Below are positions 42,814-46,654 of a DNA stretch of 46,654 bases, one piece after another. A program made the position numbers and the translations under genes. The notes beneath the pieces were generated by a model. It ran no database searches, was not told the origin of the DNA, and saw nothing but the letters and a program-made list of their open reading frames with translations. How positions within the stretch are numbered: the first letter of the stretch is position 1; the number at the start of each line of letters is the position of its first letter. The stretch is from contig NZ_LZZM01000185.1 of assembly GCF_002006345.1 (NCBI RefSeq), forward strand, positions 1-46,654, in the 5' to 3' direction. Origin of the DNA: Clostridium puniceum (GTDB lineage: Bacteria; Bacillota; Clostridia; Clostridiales; Clostridiaceae).

Positions 42814-43014
42814 TTAATTTTCAGATAAGAATAATTCTTGTACAGATGATCCAAGAGCAGTAGCAATTTTCTTTAAGGTACCTAGTTGAATATTATCAAC
42901 TCTACCATTTTCAATTTGTGAAATAGTAGTTCTACAGACCTTAGAATCTGTTGCCAAATCATCTTGAGTTTTGTTGTTCTTTACTCTTTCAACTTTTAAT
43001 TTTGAATATGTCAT
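42814..43014 (-). CDS. Small XRE regulator (Cro/CI-like), 66 aa
   Basis: A single HTH_3 domain filling the whole protein (LKVERVKNNKTQDDLATDSK, then TTISQIENGRV). GAGGT ribosome site. Divergent from the larger repressor at 43169, with two GAACA-type operators between them, as in phage and satellite switches. It heads the leftward module and probably balances it against the repressor. Confidence 0.8.
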   Translation of the reverse strand: MTYSKLKVERVKNNKTQDDLATDSKVCRTTISQIENGRVDNIQLGTLKKIATALGSSVQELFLSEN

Positions 43015-43030
43015 ATTATTTACCTCATAC

Positions 43031-43123
43031 GAACATATTGTTCATATTTTCCGTAATTAAATAATAACTCAACGATTTGTTCGTGTCAATATATTTTTGA
43101 ATTGATTAGTGAACTTTATGTTC
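43031..43123. promoter_or_regulatory. Divergent switch region with paired operators
   Basis: GAACA-TAT-TGTTC (43031-43043) and GAAC-TTTAT-GTTC (43111-43123) are matching dyads 80 bp apart, and a TTGTTCG half-site lies near 43077. They sit between the divergent XRE genes, one near each start. Which protein binds which site is not known. Confidence 0.6.
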
Positions 43124-43168
43124 ATATGTGATAAAATAAAAACATCTTATATTAAAGGAGACAAGTAC

Positions 43169-43963
43169 ATGAGTTTAGGTGAAAATATTAAAACTGAAAG
43201 AAAAAAGAAAAAAATTAAACAATCAGAGCTTGCTCATGAATTAGCAGTTACAGTTAGAACTATTCAAAATTATGAAAGCGGAAACAGACAACCTAATATT
43301 GAAACTATAAAAAAAATATCTGATTTTTTGGATGTACCACTAGATGAATTATTAAACGATGAATCAACTTCGTTTTCAAGTATATTAATAGCAGCTATTT
43401 TGCGTATGGATTATGTTAAAGTAGATCTTCCTCTAGATACCGATTTTGCAAATGAACGTGAATTTATTGAAAATGGAGGAAATCCAGAAGATTATAGTTT
43501 TGAAATTATTAGATCACATACAGAAATAAGTATAAATTCTTTGAAAAAATGTATAGAAGAAAATAAAGAATTAGAAATTGATGAGCAGCTAAAACTTATT
43601 GATTTTTGGTATGACAAAAGGTGGGAAGATGATGAGATTGAACTTGAAGAATTTTATCACCAGAACATTAATAGAATCAATAAAAATCCTATTATATCAA
43701 GTAAAATAAAAACTTTACTTTATGACGGAGTAACAAAAAACGATACAGAAAAATTAGTTGATTTATTAGAAAAATATAATTTTAAGATAAATATATCAAG
43801 TAAAAATGATGAAAGCATATTAAGTATATATAACAATGAAAGTCCTATAATAACTGAATTTGAATCTAAGTTATTGCCTATATATAATGAAATTATAAAT
43901 AAAATCGATAGTTATGCAAAATTTATAATTGAAGATGAGTTAAAGAAATTAAAAAAAGATTAA
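43169..43963 (+). CDS. XRE-family repressor with long acidic C-terminus
   Basis: 264 aa from the ATG at 43169, chosen for AAAGGAG 8 bases upstream; an ATG at 43109 lies inside the operator region. HTH_3 at residues about 5-58 (IKQSELAHELAVTVRTIQNY). The rest is acidic and helical, without the S24 peptidase or metallopeptidase domain of classical LexA/CI or ImmA repressors, so inactivation must be by another route, for example an antirepressor. Confidence 0.75.
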   Translation: MSLGENIKTERKKKKIKQSELAHELAVTVRTIQNYESGNRQPNIETIKKISDFLDVPLDELLNDESTSFSSILIAAILRMDYVKVDLPLDTDFANEREFIENGGNPEDYSFEIIRSHTEISINSLKKCIEENKELEIDEQLKLIDFWYDKRWEDDEIELEEFYHQNINRINKNPIISSKIKTLLYDGVTKNDTEKLVDLLEKYNFKINISSKNDESILSIYNNESPIITEFESKLLPIYNEIINKIDSYAKFIIEDELKKLKKD

Positions 43964-43989
43964 TTATAAATAATACTAAGCATTTTATG

Positions 43990-44021
43990 ATCCTTTACTA
44001 ATTTCGTAAGGGATTTTTTTA
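43990..44021 (+). terminator. Terminator after the repressor gene
   Basis: ATCCTTTAC/GTAAGGGAT with one G-U pair, then seven T. Confidence 0.75.
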
Positions 44022-44054
44022 TTTCACCTTAAACAATGTCTAAAATATGGAAAC

Positions 44055-44327
44055 GTGACGCAATGTGTGACACCTGTAAAAACTCTATAAATCCCATAAT
44101 ATCAAGGCTTTGAGTGGGCGTGACGTGACGTGTCGAATTTTTTTCTATGGCGCGCATAGGGTGTATATATGGCATATTACACCTTATATTATTATTATTT
44201 ATTATATATAATATATAGTCACAATAGTCACATAGTAGTATGTAAGCAAGTAATATCAACACTTTTAGAATGTGACAGTAGTATAAAAATAGCGTCACAA
44301 TAGGGTCACATCTTAATTAAGCGTCAC
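44055..44327. repeat. Iteron-like GTGAC array, probable replication origin
   Basis: Ten copies of GTGAC or its complement in 273 bp: GTGAC at 44055, 44067, 44120, 44125 and 44272; GTCAC at 44218, 44227, 44294, 44305 and 44323, often as TGTGAC or GCGTCAC. Between the two groups lies an almost pure A/T stretch (about 44184-44216). Iterons flanking an AT-rich unwinding region are the usual form of an origin recognised by a satellite or plasmid primase-helicase, here at 40046-42190. No gene fits in this region. Confidence 0.6.
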
Positions 44328-44475
44328 ACATATTTATTTATATGATTATTGGAAAATATTAAGCTGAAAATATTTAAATAAAAATAGCCTTAAGCTATTG
44401 AAAATACTATGATTAAAGGCAATAATATGTTATAATAAATACAAAGATAGAAATAAAAATGAATAGAAAAGTACC

Positions 44476-44580
44476 CCACTTTTAGAAGTGGAAAGCATTA
44501 AGAATTTAATGGCTGCGGGAAATAAATTTTACTAAACGTAATTATGAGTTAAGTGATTTATTACCGTAGCCTTTTTATTT
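44476..44580 (+). terminator. Two hairpins; the second is a long terminator
   Basis: CCACTT/AAGTGG (44476-44491), then a long stem whose base is GGCTGCGG with CCGTAGCC (44511 to 44571), including AAATAAAT/ATTTATT, followed by a T-run. It may end a short transcript from the origin region, possibly a regulatory RNA. Confidence 0.5.
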
Positions 44581-44611
44581 TATCAAAATATAAGGAAAGG
44601 AGAAATTAGTA

Positions 44612-44782
44612 ATGGATTTGTCGCAAGTATCAACTAAAGAATTAGTAAATGAATTAAAAAGTAGAGAAGGCATAGAAGTAATTACTACAGGACTATATAA
44701 GAGTTATGTAGTAAGACCTGAAAGCACTACGATGGTGTTTGTATATTTGAAAGAAGATGAAGGAGTGATTTGTATTGAATGA
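44612..44782 (+). CDS. Small hypothetical protein, 56 aa
   Basis: MDLSQVSTKELVNELKSREG, then GLYKSYVVRPESTTMVFVYL. AAAGGAG ribosome site. First of a rightward run of overlapping small genes. No family recognised with certainty. Confidence 0.55.
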   Translation: MDLSQVSTKELVNELKSREGIEVITTGLYKSYVVRPESTTMVFVYLKEDEGVICIE

Positions 44783-44912
44783 TAAAGCTAAGGAACAAAG
44801 AAACGCTTATATGAAAGAATGGAGGGCAAAGAATAAGGATAAAGTTAAGGCAGCACAAGAGAAGTGTTGGGAGAAGAAATTTAATGAAAAGGAGAAGGAG
44901 AGTGATTCCTAA
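44775..44912 (+). CDS. Small charged protein, 45 aa, TTG start
   Basis: TTG at 44775 follows GAAGGAGTG; product LNDKAKEQRNAYMKEWRAKN and further Lys/Glu-rich helix. It overlaps the previous gene by 8 bp and the next by 1 bp (TAATG). The short repeat NxxYMKxWR is common in small phage proteins; function unknown. Confidence 0.5.
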   Translation: MNDKAKEQRNAYMKEWRAKNKDKVKAAQEKCWEKKFNEKEKESDS

Positions 44913-45067
44913 TGGGTTATGCTTATAGGAAAGTTGGATATCAAGATTTAACTTATAAGAACAAAGCAAAAATCAAAAGTAAAGAATTATTTAAAAAAAA
45001 ATTAGTGGATCCGGATAAGAAAATCTTAAAAGTAAATCAGAATGCTAATTCAAATTTAAATATGTAA
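44912..45067 (+). CDS. Small hypothetical protein, 51 aa
   Basis: MGYAYRKVGYQDLTYKNKAK, then basic and Asn-rich. GGAGAAGGAG ribosome site inside the previous gene. Unknown function. Confidence 0.48.
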   Translation: MGYAYRKVGYQDLTYKNKAKIKSKELFKKKLVDPDKKILKVNQNANSNLNM

Positions 45068-45081
45068 AGGAGTGAAAAGTT

Positions 45082-45264
45082 ATGGATTATCAAAACAGAG
45101 AAGACAGAGCCAAAAGAGATAAAGTCGTAAGACGTGGCGCTGAAATAAGTGGCAGATTACAGGCTATAGGCAACATTGAAAAGAGAGCTAAGAACAAAGG
45201 ATTATTCCAGGAGCAAAGAGATAAGATGCGAAAAGAATTATTAGAAGTAAGGAAGGGATTATAA
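45082..45264 (+). CDS. Small charged helical protein, 60 aa
   Basis: MDYQNREDRAKRDKVVRRGA..., nearly all charged helix. AAAGGAGTG ribosome site. It ends 2 bp before the next gene; may bind nucleic acid or a partner. Unknown. Confidence 0.5.
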   Translation: MDYQNREDRAKRDKVVRRGAEISGRLQAIGNIEKRAKNKGLFQEQRDKMRKELLEVRKGL

Positions 45265-45266
45265 GA

Positions 45267-45902
45267 ATGAAAATAGTTGATAAAAGAGCCGAGAGAGAAA
45301 AAGAAATTATTGAAAATAATAAGAAGAGTCCTGCTGCTATTAGAAGCAAGAAAGTCGATAAGGAAAGACAACTGGAAGAAGAGAAGAAAGCACGTACTAT
45401 AAAAGTTGTATTGGATTGGAGAGTATCCGGACAATTAGATCCTATTACAAAAGACATATGGTATTCACAAACAAACAAAGAAAACTTTCTTAAGTATGCT
45501 ATTAAAAACAGAGAACAACTAAAGGAATTATATGTTGAACCATTTGAATACATTGCACACGGTAATGTTAGAAGTATAGAGGTAGAATGTGACAAAGATA
45601 CTATTGATATGTTAGATAAGGAAGCACGCAAGGAAGGATTAGGTTTTAATGAATATGTAACATCAATTGTATATACTACTGCATTTAATATTAACCAAGA
45701 GCGTGAGAGAGTAAGAGCTATTGCAGATGCTGACGCTGCAGAGAGAACACCTTTCATGATAAGTGAAGGATATATAAGTAAAGAACTTAAAAGAAAATTA
45801 GAATCAAAGTATGGTGAGCCTAAGGGTATCTTAATACCACAAGATATTTATACTAACATGCTTGTTGATCTAGCAAAAGAATATTTTGGAATTGAGAAGT
45901 AA
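45267..45902 (+). CDS. Hypothetical element protein, 211 aa
   Basis: N-terminal basic coiled-coil stretch (about 1-45), a middle part (TIKVVLDWRVSGQLDPITKD) and a C-terminal part whose TIDMLDKEARKEGLGFNEYV resembles a ribbon-helix-helix or stabiliser type of helix pair. GGAAGGG ribosome site. Largest gene of the rightward module; no family recognised. Possibly a DNA-binding or packaging-related factor. Confidence 0.55.
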   Translation: MKIVDKRAEREKEIIENNKKSPAAIRSKKVDKERQLEEEKKARTIKVVLDWRVSGQLDPITKDIWYSQTNKENFLKYAIKNREQLKELYVEPFEYIAHGNVRSIEVECDKDTIDMLDKEARKEGLGFNEYVTSIVYTTAFNINQERERVRAIADADAAERTPFMISEGYISKELKRKLESKYGEPKGILIPQDIYTNMLVDLAKEYFGIEK

Positions 45903-46163
45903 AGAAGGTACCCCGCCCCTAATTTTAAAAATCAATGGGACGGTTGGAGACCGGGGAGAGGAACTTTTTCCAATAGAGCGATAAAATAATTTTTTTGAAA
46001 GGGGGTGTGAGTGCCTCCTAATACGCTCTATATGACGAGAATATCAAGGGTGTAATTCACTATGATGAAAAATAGGCTTGTTTATGGCTTAGTATGATAG
46101 GTTTATTGGTCTTTATTAACAATGATATTAAATAAAAAAAAAATATATATGAGGTGAAAGAAA
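45903..46163 (+). other. Packaging-site-like region and truncated ORF
   Basis: Relatively GC-rich for this DNA: TACCCCGCCCCTAATTTTAA, ATGGGACGGTTGGAGACCGG and GGAGAGGAACTTTTTCC. This resembles the segment found just before terminase genes in many cos-type Firmicute phages (from memory, not searched). Behind it, AAAGGGGGTG precedes a GTG that reads only MPPNTLYMTRISRV before a stop (46012-46056), perhaps the stub of a lost gene. Here no terminase follows. Confidence 0.45.
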
Positions 46164-46502
46164 ATGCAAAATAATGTAAAAATAATTGAAATTGATGGTA
46201 AACAAATTAAATTTAAAGCTACTGCAGCAACGGCATTGAGGTACAAAAAACAATTTGGGAAAGATTATTTTTCGGAGTTATGCAAGTTAGAAAACTTGCA
46301 AAAAGCAATGAAATCTAAAAAAAGTAATAGTGAAAAGCTTGCAAGTATAAATTTTGAATTATTCTATAATATTGCTTGGGTTTTTGCTAAGACAGCAGAT
46401 AACACTATCCCAGAGCCTATAGAGTGGCTAGATGGTTTTAATGTATTTCCTATGGTCGAAATAATTCCACAGCTACAGGAATTAATTGCAATGAGTGTAT
46501 AA
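46164..46502 (+). CDS. Phage tail assembly chaperone-like protein
   Basis: 112 aa. Contains FKATAATALRYKKQFGKDYF and FELFYNIAWVFAKTADNTIP, then EPIEWLDGF, the typical pattern of siphophage tail assembly chaperones that hold the tape-measure protein. In phages this gene lies between the major tail protein and the tape measure, often with a frameshift extension. Here it stands alone after small genes, so it may be a borrowed gene that interferes with a helper phage, or a relic. GAGGTGAAAG ribosome site. Confidence 0.75.
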   Translation: MQNNVKIIEIDGKQIKFKATAATALRYKKQFGKDYFSELCKLENLQKAMKSKKSNSEKLASINFELFYNIAWVFAKTADNTIPEPIEWLDGFNVFPMVEIIPQLQELIAMSV

Positions 46503-46654
46503 AACAAAAGTCGATAGCTTAGAAGGAATGAGACTAACTATATGAAGTCAATATAAGTTAATAAAAAAATCATATTTTTTAGTCAATAAAAAAGTGCATG
46601 ACAAATAAAGCAACTATGTTGCTTGGAAATTTAAGGAATTACATTTGTGGAACA
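46503..46654. other. Right edge of the window, no gene seen
   Basis: A 7 bp hairpin AAGCAAC-TAT-GTTGCTT at 46608-46624 without a T-run. No copy of the tRNA-Ser 3' end here. Confidence 0.4.

Larger units (their letters stand above)
36813..46654. mobile_element. Integrative element at tRNA-Ser, left part (phage satellite or prophage remnant)
   Basis: Starts at the tRNA 3' end and includes two tyrosine recombinases, a leftward module of tiny genes and a primase-helicase, divergent XRE regulators with operators, an iteron array, rightward small genes, a packaging-like site and a tail-assembly chaperone. No large terminase, portal or capsid gene is present in the visible part. No copy of the tRNA 3' end was found before 46654, so the right attachment site is outside. 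The exact class is uncertain. Confidence 0.7.

Noticed and set aside
45090..45757. Long minus-strand frames across the rightward small genes
   Set aside because: Plus-strand genes here have ribosome sites and tight spacing; the antisense frames are Leu/Ser-rich artefacts of Lys/Glu-rich coding DNA.
46503..46654. Right attachment site of the tRNA-Ser element
   Set aside because: No repeat of the tRNA 3' end (CCCCTTCTCTCCG) seen before the window ends.
1..46654. CRISPR arrays, rRNA genes
   Set aside because: No regularly spaced repeats of 23-40 bp and no rRNA sequence were seen.

Overview
The window comes from a low-GC Firmicute, almost certainly a solvent-producing Clostridium close to C. 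beijerinckii or C. saccharoperbutylacetonicum. Reasons: very AT-rich DNA with strong AGGAGG ribosome sites, Spo0E-type sporulation phosphatases, a sucrose locus in the order scrA-scrR-scrB-scrK, a PL9 pectate lyase, choline-binding-type wall repeats, and an M-box-controlled Nramp-related magnesium transporter. The genus is an inference from gene content; no search was run.

Layout. 1-1030: decayed insertion-sequence transposase and small remnants. 1293-2480: an AraC-type DNA-binding domain fused to a methyltransferase. 3397-8855: two tandem, diverged copies of one cassette: XRE/TPR regulator, secreted pro-peptide, Spo0E-like phosphatase, small tail gene. It reads as an RRNPP-type peptide-signalling system tied to sporulation control. 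Between the copies lies a small membrane protein and an interrupted small gene. 9473-10319: a secreted glycine-rich protein plus a small membrane protein. 10509-12313 (minus): a B3/B4 protein, a YitT C-terminal fragment and an AraC regulator. 12658-19416: a secreted phosphatase-GxGYxYP fusion, an RpiR regulator, two stand-alone PTS IIA proteins, and a wall-binding protein flanked by a roughly 150 bp direct repeat. 19725-23685 (minus): a small secreted protein, the pectate lyase and a polysaccharide flippase. 23860-25356: an XRE-like protein and a small membrane protein. 25788-30916: sucrose uptake and breakdown. 31165-31617: tadA. 31767-33247 (minus): a third XRE/TPR regulator with its own secreted pro-peptide. 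33456-36362: M-box riboswitch, a 30-codon leader ORF, a PRC/MgtE_N/CBS protein and an Nramp-related transporter.

36813 to the right edge: tRNA-Ser(GGA), then the left part of an integrative element. It holds two paralogous tyrosine recombinases, a leftward chain of tiny overlapping genes ending in a primase-helicase, divergent XRE regulators with paired operators, an iteron-rich probable replication origin, a rightward set of small genes, a packaging-site-like sequence and a phage tail-assembly chaperone. The mixture (integrases, repressors, primase, iterons, packaging-like DNA, no terminase or capsid in view) suggests a phage satellite or an eroded prophage. The far end is outside the window.

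The most interesting content is the set of three regulator-plus-secreted-peptide systems, two of them duplicated together with Spo0E-like genes and sharing an unusual promoter; second is the replication and packaging end of the tRNA-Ser element.
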